In this document: positions 8,170 through 14,172 of the stretch, piece by piece
How the letters are laid out: each line of letters opens with the position of its first letter
Numbering within the stretch: position 1 is the stretch's first letter
NCBI GenBank assembly: GCA_035628035.1
Contig: DASPKS010000246.1
Coordinates: 1 to 19,460 of the forward strand
From: DASPKS01 sp035628035
GTDB lineage: Bacteria; Bacteroidota; Rhodothermia; Rhodothermales; Rubricoccaceae
Direction of reading: 5' to 3'
Length of the DNA stretch: 19,460 nucleotides
The notes under the pieces: model-generated
Told to the model about the DNA's origin: nothing
Seen by the model: the letters and a program-made list of their open reading frames with translations, nothing else
Database searches by the model: none
Program-made: the position numbers and the translations under genes

Positions 8170-8201
8170 CGATGTTAGGTTGCAAGACATTCCCGATCAA
8201 G
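8170..8201 (-). promoter_or_regulatory. Candidate Bacteroidota-type promoter
   Basis: On the minus strand, CTTG (8198-8201) is followed after 20 bases by TAACATCG (8170-8177). The known Bacteroidetes promoter has TTTG about 19-20 bases before TAnnTTTG. The match is partial (TA, one T and the final G of the -7 element), but the spacing is right and the local base composition is AT-richer than the surroundings. It would drive the barrel gene at 8091. Confidence 0.35.
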
Positions 8202-8224
8202 TACTTATCCTCTGCAACCCATTA

Positions 8225-8260
8225 CGAAAGCTAGAGGGCCGCGGTCTCCCACGGCCCCCA
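8225..8260 (-). terminator. Hairpin terminator of the heptad-repeat gene
   Basis: Downstream of the gene ending at 8285, the arms at 8249-8257 and 8236-8244 form a 9-bp, mostly GC stem with a GAGA loop. Read as RNA on the minus strand, the one imperfect pair is a G-U wobble, while on the plus strand it would be a C-A mismatch, so the hairpin fits minus-strand transcription. It is followed by a modest T-containing run (TCTAGCTTTCG) rather than a clean T tract. Confidence 0.55.
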
Positions 8261-8284
8261 GTGATCGCTACGGCTTCCGCCGGC

Positions 8285-8593
8285 TCAGTGCCAGCGATCC
8301 CACCGGTCCTCCCGGCGGTCGCGCTGGTCCTCGCGGCGATCCTGCCGGTCTTCGCGCCGGTCGTAGTAGTCCTCCAGGCGGTCGTAATAGCCGCCGTGGT
8401 GGCGGCGGTCCCAACGGTCCTCGCGACGATCCCAGTAGTCTTCGCGCCGGTCGCGGCGGTCTTCCCGGCGGTCCCACCGGTCTTCGAGGCGGTCGTAGTA
8501 GCCGCCGGGGCGGCGCGCAGCCTGCGCGGAGGCGGGCTCGGCAACGGCAAGCAGGCCGGCGACGAAAGCGGCGGCGAGCAAGAAGCGGGTCAT
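8285..8593 (-). CDS. Small exported protein of DRxED heptad repeats
   Basis: The 102-residue protein has a signal peptide (hydrophobic residues 4-17, cleavage probably after ASA at 21-23). The rest, residues about 30-102, is a tandem array of seven-residue units of the form DRxEDxx, for example DRLEDRW, DRREDRR and DRREDYW. The array is built as two larger copies, each opening GGYYDRLED, about 36-37 residues long. Asp, Glu and Arg nearly balance in charge, and Trp/Tyr appear at unit ends. Such sequences favour a long charged single helix or a disordered polyampholyte, so a periplasmic or envelope role is inferred; no enzymatic motif exists. Similar Asp/Arg-rich exported proteins are known as uncharacterised proteins in other bacteria. 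The ATG at 8593 begins the signal peptide. No Shine-Dalgarno is seen. Confidence 0.75.
   Translation of the reverse strand: MTRFLLAAAFVAGLLAVAEPASAQAARRPGGYYDRLEDRWDRREDRRDRREDYWDRREDRWDRRHHGGYYDRLEDYYDRREDRQDRREDQRDRREDRWDRWH
8288..8506 (-). repeat. 21-bp coding tandem repeats in two larger copies
   Basis: The DNA for residues 30-102 repeats with a period of 21 bases (one heptad) and a second-order period of roughly 110 bases, marked by the repeated codons for GGYYDRLED. The units are diverged rather than identical. There are no spacers, so this is not a CRISPR array. Confidence 0.8.
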
Positions 8594-8699
8594 GGCTGAA
8601 CGGGGGCTGATGAGCAGGGGCGAGCACGCAGCGGTGCCACGCCGCCATGAACGGGACGCTCCGGCCGCAAGTTGTCGCGGAAGTGCGTGCGTTCGTCGG

Positions 8700-8940
8700 C
8701 GCGTCGGTCTCGCTTCTGTCGCGGTCTGTCAGCGGGAGTGGTCGTGGATGGTCTCCCCAGTGCATGCCTGCCCACATCCAGAGGGTCATAAACCAGCCGG
8801 CGTCGTCCCTTGCCCCCCGGAGGGGACGAAGCGGCCGGGCGCGAGCGCGTGGCCCAGCCCGACCGCGACGCGTGCGAGCCAATGCTCGGCCCCAGTAGTG
8901 CGTACGAGACGGTGAGGATAAGCGGCGCCGCGCCTGCCAC
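8700..8940 (-). pseudogene. Probable frameshifted remnant of a small membrane protein gene
   Basis: The 375 bases between the heptad-repeat gene and the methyltransferase hold no intact gene, but protein-like segments appear in successive minus-strand frames. From a GTG at 8940 the frame reads APLILTVSYALLGPSIGSH. Near 8866 the likely frame changes to AVGLGHALAPGRFVPSG, and near 8794 to WFMTLWMWAGMHWGDHP. All three have this genome's codon style and together resemble one small hydrophobic protein, broken by two frameshifts. I do not recognise the family. A sequencing error is an alternative. The ATG at 8972 that overlaps the methyltransferase stop leads into a different, arginine-rich frame. 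Confidence 0.35.
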
Positions 8941-8968
8941 TTGCCGTTGTTAACGCGCTGGCTCCCCC

Positions 8969-9790
8969 TCATCCCCCTTCAATAACGACGACATGCGCCT
9001 GGATCTTACCGTCGACGTCGCCCTGCCCGAACCGCCTGGCAATAGCCTCTGCCGCGAGGTCGGTTGCTTCGCTGAGCCGCGAGGCGTCGCGGGCCTCGAT
9101 CTCATTTCTCAGCGGGGTTCCCTGGCAGAACGCGACCGCAGGGAGCTGAGGAGAGCCCGCACGGCTGCGTGCCGCGACCGTGTCGAGCCGAGGCGGAGCG
9201 CTGAATCCGCCGTTTACGAGATCACGCTCGATGATGCGGCGGTCGTGATAGCCGTAGGGCGTGCGCGACAGGAAGCGCGGCGGGTTTTCGGGGAAGAGCG
9301 CCTCCAGCGCGGTCTCTATCGTGTCCGCGAACTCGTTTTCCTTGATTTGGTCCCACACGTTGAAAACGTAAACGCCTCCCGGCTTGAGCACACGGCGCGC
9401 TTCCGAAAACGCCCGGGGCTTATCGGGGAAGAACATGACCCCGAACTGGCACACGGCGGCGTCGAAGGTTTCGTCCGGGAAAGGCAGGTGCATCGCGTCC
9501 GCCTGACGCCACTCGACCGCGCGCTCCGTTCCCACCGCGGAGGCGTGGTCCAGCATCGCCTGATTCAGGTCCGTGGCGACGATGGAGGCGCCTTCGGGTA
9601 GGGCGGACGCCAGGGCGCGGGTCACCACGCCCGTGCCGGCCGCGATTTCTAGGACGCGCGAGAGGGACCTCGAACTCAACCGCTTCACCAAGTCGGCTGC
9701 GTAGGACTCGAAGATCAGCGGCACCAGGTGCGTGTCGTAGAGGTTGGGGATTGAGCCGGCGAAGGCTTTGTCGGTGTCAGGGCTGCCCAT
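8969..9790 (-). CDS. Class I SAM-dependent methyltransferase (UbiE-like)
   Basis: The 273-residue protein is a complete Methyltransf_11/UbiE-type enzyme. Motif I is LEIAAGTG at 47-54, the ribose-binding acidic residue is Asp74 in VATDLN, motif II-III is ADAMHLPFPDETFDAAVCQF at 98-116 (split: ADAMHLPF, then FDAAVCQF), and the post-motif is LKPGGVYVFNVWD. The N terminus FAGSIPNLYDTHLVPLIFE is characteristic of a widespread family of unassigned methyltransferases acting on small molecules. The ATG at 9790 is chosen because GGAGG lies six bases upstream; an ATG at 9826 lacks this. Its coding sequence has more AT at wobble positions than ychF or secA, and it sits among remnants, so horizontal acquisition is plausible. 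The substrate is unknown. Confidence 0.88.
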   Translation of the reverse strand: MGSPDTDKAFAGSIPNLYDTHLVPLIFESYAADLVKRLSSRSLSRVLEIAAGTGVVTRALASALPEGASIVATDLNQAMLDHASAVGTERAVEWRQADAMHLPFPDETFDAAVCQFGVMFFPDKPRAFSEARRVLKPGGVYVFNVWDQIKENEFADTIETALEALFPENPPRFLSRTPYGYHDRRIIERDLVNGGFSAPPRLDTVAARSRAGSPQLPAVAFCQGTPLRNEIEARDASRLSEATDLAAEAIARRFGQGDVDGKIQAHVVVIEGG

Positions 9791-9796
9791 AGGGGT

Positions 9797-9801
9797 CCTC
9801 C
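9797..9801 (-). promoter_or_regulatory. Shine-Dalgarno site of the UbiE-like methyltransferase
   Basis: GGAGG on the minus strand, six bases before the ATG at 9790, decides the start in favour of MGSPDTDKAF over the longer reading from 9826. Confidence 0.75.
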
Positions 9802-9925
9802 TGTGGAAGATGTTATCGCGCTCCACCGCCGGGCATCACCCGCCGCCTTGTGCGCTTGATCGAGCATGACAGCCTCCGTGTTGGAGGCCGGGTGCCCGCC
9901 AATGATAGGTGCGGTATAGGGCACG

Positions 9926-10027
9926 TCATCCCGAATCGCTGTCGCTTTCGATAGGCTGCACCCAATCCTCCATGAACCGGTGCTGAAAGATATCCAGCCC
10001 CTCGAGCTGTTCAGAGGAGCCGGGGGT
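9926..10027 (-). pseudogene. Possible C-terminal gene remnant
   Basis: The 282 bases between the methyltransferase and osmC hold no intact gene. One minus-strand frame ending in TGA at 9926 reads EGLDIFQHRFMEDWVQPIE just before its end, which looks protein-like and has codon use of moderate GC. The frame is open for only about 45 codons and lacks a convincing start. It could be the tail of a lost gene or a chance frame; I do not recognise it. Confidence 0.2.
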
Positions 10028-10048
10028 ACCATGGCGCCGTGCGGCGGG

Positions 10049-10074
10049 AGGTGTGCGGCGTCATCCGCACACCT
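10049..10074 (-). terminator. Perfect 10-bp hairpin over the osmC stop
   Basis: AGGTGTGCGG (10049-10058) and CCGCACACCT (10065-10074) are perfect inverted copies with a six-base loop, and the arm reaches into the TAG stop of the OsmC gene at 10073-10075. No T tract follows on the minus strand, so it may end transcription weakly or protect the 3' end. Confidence 0.45.
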
Positions 10075-10513
10075 AGGCCAGCTCAACCGCTACGGTCACC
10101 GGCACCGTCGCCCGCAGCAGCGCCGAGATTGTGCAGGCTTCCTCCGCCACGTGCGCTGCCTCCAGGAGGGCAACGATCTCCACGCCCGCGAGCCCCTCCA
10201 CGACGCCGTCGAGGTGAGCGCCCGTGAGGCGGATGCGGCCGCCCCCCTTTTCCGCCGTGATCGTCGAAGTGACGCGGATCCGCTCCGCCGAGGCACCGCG
10301 CTGCGCGAGCACGGAGCGGAGTCCGATCCCGAAGCACGTGGCGTGGGACGCCGCGAGGAGCTCCTCCGGCGTCGTCGTGCCGGCGGGTTCACCCCCGAGA
10401 CGCGGGAAGGTGGCGGGGACGGAGAAGGAGCCGGAACCGGCGGTTACGCCGCCACCGCCGCGGGGGACATCGCCCACCCACTCGAGGGTGGCCTGGCGGG
10501 AGAACTCAGCCAT
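10073..10513 (-). CDS. OsmC-family peroxiredoxin-like protein
   Basis: The 146-residue protein matches OsmC, a cytosolic thiol peroxidase family that reduces organic hydroperoxides. The peroxidatic cysteine is Cys60 in TPEELLAASHATCF, and the resolving cysteine is Cys127 in EEACTISALL; both are in their expected contexts. The N-terminal segment RQATLEWVGD and the Gly-rich turn also fit. I chose the ATG at 10513 because it gives the normal length of the family; the longer open frame to 10675 only adds a low-complexity extension. It is 158 bases downstream of the MOSC gene on the same strand. I leave the symbol blank because OsmC and related subgroups cannot be separated by eye. Confidence 0.9.
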   Translation of the reverse strand: MAEFSRQATLEWVGDVPRGGGGVTAGSGSFSVPATFPRLGGEPAGTTTPEELLAASHATCFGIGLRSVLAQRGASAERIRVTSTITAEKGGGRIRLTGAHLDGVVEGLAGVEIVALLEAAHVAEEACTISALLRATVPVTVAVELA

Positions 10514-10671
10514 TCGACGCGTTCGATCCAATGAAGCGAGAGCCAGATACCAAACCGACGGCGGCTCAGTGGCGGCACGTGCGGCGAAGGTATGAACCGG
10601 CACGACGACCAGGTGCCGTCCGCTACAGGGGCGGGTTGGGCGGCGCCCTGACGCGCACGGACGATTGCCGT

Positions 10672-11418
10672 TCATCCTTCGAGATACACCGGGTCGCCGA
10701 CGGCTACACGCCCTGGCTGGACGGTCGAGCCGTACACGCCCAAGCAGCCCTCCCGCGTCTTGGCGATCGCGCGTAGCGTCGAGGGGTCGCGCTCAGCGGT
10801 AGCCGGATCGACATTGACGACGGCACACCGCCCGTCTCGCTTGTCGACACGCATCGTAGCGCCACCGATCCGCAGGACGGCTCCGACCCACGCGTCCTCG
10901 GGGAACGCGTCGTGGCACGCAGCCTCGACCAGCAGGTTGGGCCGGAAACGCCGAACGTCGAGCTCGGCGTCGACCGTCGCTCCGAGGCTGGCGACCGTCT
11001 GCGTCGTGATGAGCGAGAGCGGGAAGGTGTCGAACACGCCGCGGTCCTGCTTGATGACGCGCGCGCCGTGCCCCAGCTCGGCGGCCAACGCCGGATCCAC
11101 GACGTCGAAGTCGCGCCCGGCCGGCGTGCGCACCCGCGTGGGCGACGTGTTGGGCTCGCTGGGCTCGACGAAGTAGGGCCGGTAGAGCCCCATGTCGGGC
11201 CGCTCCCGGATCGTCAGCCAGGGGAACCCGCTCCGCTCCACGCCGCCCCGGACGAAGGCCCACCGGCGGTCGCCGGCCAGGCCGTGCCAGGAGACCTCGA
11301 CCTCCTCCAGGGGCTCCGCCCCCATCGACTTGACGGGGTAGCGCCACAGCGCCACGACCCGGCCGATAGGGCTGCCGTGTGGCCCACCCTCCTGCGGCGA
11401 CTTCTGATCGGGGCTCAC
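10672..11418 (-). CDS. MOSC-domain protein (YcbX-like)
   Basis: The product has an N-terminal MOSC_N beta-barrel (GRVVALWRYPVKSMGAE) followed by a MOSC domain, as in YcbX and the mARC proteins that use molybdenum cofactor to reduce N-hydroxylated compounds. Diagnostic stretches are GLAGDRRWAF, DVRRFRPNLLVE, the cysteine in DGRCAVVNVDP, and CLGVYGSTVQPGRVAVGDPV. The start is uncertain: the conserved domain begins near 11365. The GTG at 11418 gives 248 residues and only a short leader, and is preferred. An ATG at 11496 would add a 26-residue Pro/Arg-rich extension. No ferredoxin domain is attached, unlike E. coli YcbX. It precedes osmC on the same strand. Confidence 0.88.
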   Translation of the reverse strand: MSPDQKSPQEGGPHGSPIGRVVALWRYPVKSMGAEPLEEVEVSWHGLAGDRRWAFVRGGVERSGFPWLTIRERPDMGLYRPYFVEPSEPNTSPTRVRTPAGRDFDVVDPALAAELGHGARVIKQDRGVFDTFPLSLITTQTVASLGATVDAELDVRRFRPNLLVEAACHDAFPEDAWVGAVLRIGGATMRVDKRDGRCAVVNVDPATAERDPSTLRAIAKTREGCLGVYGSTVQPGRVAVGDPVYLEG

Positions 11419-11448
11419 TTCTTGGTTCCGCGGCGGGGTTCGTGGGGT

Positions 11449-11494
11449 GTTAGCCGCCCAACCTGTGGGTGAGCGGAACGGCGTCCCGCCTAAC
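11449..11494. other. Inverted 7-mers resembling integron core sites
   Basis: GTTAGCC at 11449-11455 and GCCTAAC at 11488-11494 are near-perfect inverted copies. On the minus strand the second reads GTTAGGC, which fits the GTTRRRY core of integron attC sites. No complete attC partner or integrase is present, so this is recorded as a resemblance only. Confidence 0.2.
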
Positions 11495-11512
11495 ATGCAC
11501 GGCCCGGCAGGG

Positions 11513-11549
11513 ATGAAGGGGCTCAGTTGCAAGGTAGGACCCCCTTCAT
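11513..11549. other. Inverted repeat upstream of the MOSC gene
   Basis: ATGAAGGGG (11513-11521) and CCCCTTCAT (11541-11549) are perfect 9-bp inverted copies with a 19-base loop. They lie between the MOSC gene (minus) and a small plus-strand frame at 11594. An operator, a bidirectional terminator or part of a recombination site are all possible. Confidence 0.45.
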
Positions 11550-11593
11550 ATCGCGTCAACGGCGCACCGGGTCAGCCTATCGCGCCTGCCCTC

Positions 11594-11725
11594 ATGCCGA
11601 AGCGCCTGTCCGAGGTCCGCGCCGTGTGCCACTACCTCAACTGCCGCACCGAGGAGGCCTACACGCACGTCCTGAACCGCGGCGGCCTCGGCGTGCCGAG
11701 CCTGCCCGGCCTGCTTCCGGCCTAG
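11594..11725 (+). CDS. Possible 43-residue small protein or gene tail
   Basis: A plus-strand frame from the ATG at 11594 encodes 43 residues: MPKRLSEVRAVCHYLNC leads into TEEAYTHVLNRGGLG and the end is SLPGLLPA. Composition is protein-like, with high GC at third positions, and one half could form a helix-turn-helix, but I recognise no family. Its TAG stop at 11723-11725 shares CTAG with the stop of the recN-tail remnant, the same arrangement as two intact convergent pairs in this window. That makes it plausible as the intact or truncated former neighbour of recN. A chance frame remains possible. Confidence 0.3.
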   Translation: MPKRLSEVRAVCHYLNCRTEEAYTHVLNRGGLGVPSLPGLLPA

Positions 11726-11777
11726 CCCTCGCGGGGGACCTCATGGCCCTGCTCGATGAGCTCGCGCGTTGGCGAGG
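11722..11777 (-). pseudogene. Degenerate second copy of the recN 3' end
   Basis: On the minus strand this segment encodes RELIEQGHEVPREG followed by TAG. The intact RecN ends RELIEQGREVAREE then TGA (12355). The alignment is gap-free over about 15 codons up to the stop, including a nearly identical stretch around CTGCTCGATGAG on the plus strand. Just upstream the copy lacks two bases relative to recN, breaking the frame, and similarity fades after about 11777. It is therefore a non-functional remnant, not a second recN. Its position 0.6 kb downstream of recN in the same orientation points to a duplication or replacement of the recN tail by an insertion. Confidence 0.65.
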
Positions 11778-11856
11778 AGAAGGAGCAGGCCGCGCATGGA
11801 GGTGAAGCGGGCGTGCTACGAACAAATCCCCTGCTCTCGCTCCTCCCGAGTCTATT

Positions 11857-12150
11857 TCACCGCTCCAGCTTCCCGTCTTTGTTCAGCGTCCATCTCCCGT
11901 GCCTCCGATAAACGAAGAGCCACACGAGGAAGAGGATGAGTCCGCAGCATAGGCGTATGGCAGCGTCCTCTGTTCTTTCCTCTACCTGTTGGGGCGAGAG
12001 GGGCCGCGTCCATAAGACAGCCAGATCAATGCCTCCCCATATCAGTACAGGGAGCCAAGCCAGACGGACGAACCACGCAGCCGCACGGACGCGGAATCGA
12101 ACAACGGACTCGTAGGCAGCCCGTGCTTTTCTCAGCGGCTCATGAAGCAT
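11857..12150 (-). CDS. Small two-helix membrane protein in the lower-GC insert
   Basis: The 97-residue protein has a basic N-terminal amphipathic region (residues 1-25), a hydrophobic segment at about 26-47 (AWFVRLAWLPVLIWGGIDL), a short loop rich in Glu and Gln, a second hydrophobic segment at about 66-81 (IRLCCGLILFLVWLFVY), and a basic C-terminal tail ending KDGKLER. It should span the inner membrane twice with both ends in the cytosol by the positive-inside rule. Codons are clearly AT-richer than those of recN and secA, suggesting foreign origin. The start is the ATG at 12150; there is no Shine-Dalgarno. I recognise no family. A phage or plasmid cargo protein is possible but unproven. Confidence 0.6.
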   Translation of the reverse strand: MLHEPLRKARAAYESVVRFRVRAAAWFVRLAWLPVLIWGGIDLAVLWTRPLSPQQVEERTEDAAIRLCCGLILFLVWLFVYRRHGRWTLNKDGKLER

Positions 12151-12315
12151 TGGACATCGGACTATGACACCGATTGCCGAGGCGTGGTGTAGGTCTTAAC
12201 CGGTGTATGGGCCCCGCGCGTGCAGGATAGCGTGCAGTGCGGGTACAGGTACACCCCGAAATGGAGGTTGCCTCGGCTGCATGAAACGGCCTCATCGTAT
12301 CGCGCCGAGTGCGCT

Positions 12316-12336
12316 GGGCCGGCTCACAGCCCGCCC
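12316..12336 (-). terminator. Hairpin downstream of recN
   Basis: Arms at 12328-12336 and 12316-12324 pair over nine positions with one mismatch and a three-base loop, 19 bases after the recN stop. No T tract follows, so it is only a weak terminator candidate. Confidence 0.3.
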
Positions 12337-12354
12337 GCTGCTCTACCTAGATCC

Positions 12355-14088
12355 TCACTCCTCACGGGCCACCTCGCGCCCCTGCTCGATGAGTTCGCGC
12401 GCGCTGGCGAGGGCGGCCTCGCTCACCTCGTCGCCGGCGAGGAGCCGCGCAACGGCCTCGGCGCGCTCGGCCTCGTCGAGCTTGCGAATCGCCGTCTTCG
12501 TCCGCCCCCCCTCGACGGCCTTCTCGACGAGGAAGTGGGTGTCGCCGAGGGAGGCGATCTGGGGGAGGTGCGTGATGGCGATGATCTGGTGGTACTGCGC
12601 GAGGCGGTGCAGCCCCTCCCCCGCCCGCCGCGCGATGGCGCCGGAGATCCCCGTGTCGATCTCGTCGAACACGAGGATGGGGAGCCGCTCGCTCTTGGCG
12701 AGGATCGTCTTGAGCGCGAGCATGATGCGGGAGACCTCCCCGCCGGAGGCCACCTTCACGAGCGGGCGCGGGTCCTCACCGAGGTTAGCGGATAGGAGGA
12801 ACTCGACGGTGTCGGCGCCGGCGGGGAACGCCGTCACGCGCTCGGCGCGGGCGCCGGCCGGGAAGGCGATCCATCCGTCGGGGTCGGGCTGGAGCCCGAA
12901 GCGCACGACGAACCGCGCATGCGGCATCCCGAGCGTGGCCAGCTCGACGCCGATCATCTGCTCGATCCGCTCGGCCACCTCGTGGCGCTTCTGCGAGAGG
13001 CGGTAGGCCGCACGGCTGAGCCGCTCCTGCGCCTCGGCGATCTGCGCGTCGAGGCGGGCGATGGCGCCCTCGAAGTCGGCCGCCACGTCCCACGTGCGCC
13101 CGATCTCCTCGCGGAAAGCGAGCACCGCCTCGACGGTCCCGCCGTACTTCCGCGCGAGGTACTCCAGCTCGCCGAGGCGCTCGCGGATTTCGTCGAGCCG
13201 CTCGGGGTTGAACTCGATGCGCGCGTTGTAGTCCTGGAGGAACTGCGTGGCCTCCTTGAGGACGATCTCGGCCGTACGGATTTCGCCGAGGGTGGCCTCG
13301 AACGAGGCGTCGATCCGCACGAGGTCCTGGAGCTGGTTCCGCACGACGACGAGGCGGTCGTAGAGGGCGTCGTCGCTCTCGGAGAGCTGCTCGTAGAGCT
13401 GGGCCGTCGCTTCGTAGAGGCGCTCGGCGTTTTCGAGGATGCGCCGCTCGGCCTCCAGCTCGTCTACCTCCCCTGGCTGGGGGTTCGTGCGGTCGATCTC
13501 CTCGATCTGGAACGCGATGAGCTCCTTCTGCTGGCGCAGCTCGGCCTCGCGCTTGACGAGCGTCTCGCGCTCGCGGACGAGGTCGGCCACCTGGCGGAGG
13601 TGCTTCCGGTACGTCCCGAGGAGCCCGCCGAGCCCGCCGAAGTTGTCGAGGAGCTCGACGTGGGTCTCGGTGCGCAGCAGCCCCTGGTGCTCGTGCTGCC
13701 CGTGGAGGTCGATGGTGTGGGCGGCCACGTCGCGGAGGACGTCGAGCGTGGCGGGGGTGTCGTTGATGAACGCGCGGCTGTACGTGACCGACACCTCGCG
13801 CCGGATCAGCAGCGCCCCGCTCGGGTTCGGCTCGATCTCGTGGGCGCGGAGGAGCGCCGGTAGCTTGGCCTCGTTCGCCCCGTCGAACACCCCCTCGACG
13901 ATGGCCTTCTTCGCGCCGGTGCGGATGGCCTCGGTGGAGGCGCGCTCGCCGAGGAGCAGCTTGAGCGCACCGACGAGGATGCTCTTCCCCGCGCCCGTCT
14001 CGCCCGTGATCACGTTGAGCCCGCTGTCGAACTCGACCTCGAGCTGCTCGATGACGGCGTAGTCGCGGATGGAGAGGCTGCGCAGCAT
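12355..14088 (-). CDS. recN: DNA repair protein RecN
   Basis: The 577-residue protein is a full-length RecN, an SMC-like ATPase that acts at double-strand breaks in the RecA pathway. The Walker A motif GETGAGKS is at 29-36, near the N-terminal IRDYAVIEQLEVEF. The Q-loop region holds HGQHEHQGLL (129-138). Long heptad-bearing coiled-coil stretches run from about 155 to 380. The C-terminal half-site has the signature ASGGEVSR at 447-454, Walker B ILVFDEID at 471-478 and the H-loop ITHLPQIA at 505-512. The ATG at 14088 places the first strand normally. It is 84 bases downstream of secA but a strong hairpin lies between them. Its 3' end has a degenerate second copy at 11722-11777. Confidence 0.97.
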   Translation of the reverse strand: MLRSLSIRDYAVIEQLEVEFDSGLNVITGETGAGKSILVGALKLLLGERASTEAIRTGAKKAIVEGVFDGANEAKLPALLRAHEIEPNPSGALLIRREVSVTYSRAFINDTPATLDVLRDVAAHTIDLHGQHEHQGLLRTETHVELLDNFGGLGGLLGTYRKHLRQVADLVRERETLVKREAELRQQKELIAFQIEEIDRTNPQPGEVDELEAERRILENAERLYEATAQLYEQLSESDDALYDRLVVVRNQLQDLVRIDASFEATLGEIRTAEIVLKEATQFLQDYNARIEFNPERLDEIRERLGELEYLARKYGGTVEAVLAFREEIGRTWDVAADFEGAIARLDAQIAEAQERLSRAAYRLSQKRHEVAERIEQMIGVELATLGMPHARFVVRFGLQPDPDGWIAFPAGARAERVTAFPAGADTVEFLLSANLGEDPRPLVKVASGGEVSRIMLALKTILAKSERLPILVFDEIDTGISGAIARRAGEGLHRLAQYHQIIAITHLPQIASLGDTHFLVEKAVEGGRTKTAIRKLDEAERAEAVARLLAGDEVSEAALASARELIEQGREVAREE

Positions 14089-14115
14089 GGCCGCGATTGA
14101 ACGGCGCGAAAGGCA

Positions 14116-14152
14116 GAAGGTCGCAGGTCCGCCCGGGCAACCTGCGACCTTC
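14116..14152 (-). terminator. Strong hairpin terminator between secA and recN
   Basis: GAAGGTCGCAGGT (14116-14128) and ACCTGCGACCTTC (14140-14152) form a perfect 13-bp stem around an 11-base loop that itself contains the palindrome GCCCGGGC. On the minus strand it lies about 20 bases after the secA stop and is followed by CTGCCTTTCG, a modest T-containing run. It probably separates secA and recN transcripts. Confidence 0.75.
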
Positions 14153-14172
14153 CTATCGGGAGGCGGGCGCCG

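Larger units (their letters stand above)
11778..12354. mobile_element. Lower-GC insert between two recN tail copies
   Basis: This segment of about 577 bases separates the intact recN end from the degenerate recN-tail copy. Its central part has visibly lower GC than the flanking recN and MOSC genes. It carries one small membrane-protein gene (11857-12150, minus) and 204 bases (12151-12354) with no gene I can support. No transposase, integrase or terminal inverted repeats are visible. Flanking copies of a gene's 3' end are what is left when an element inserts at that end, or after illegitimate recombination; the exact mechanism is inferred. Confidence 0.4.

Noticed and set aside
8288..8506. CRISPR array
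   Set aside because: The 21-bp periodicity has no unique spacers and encodes a regular heptad protein.
12151..12354. A short minus-strand frame (MQPRQPPFRGV and on) and repeated GCGTGCAG motifs
   Set aside because: The frame is short, low in codon bias and unlike any known protein; two 8-mers 12 bases apart are weak evidence for a regulatory array.
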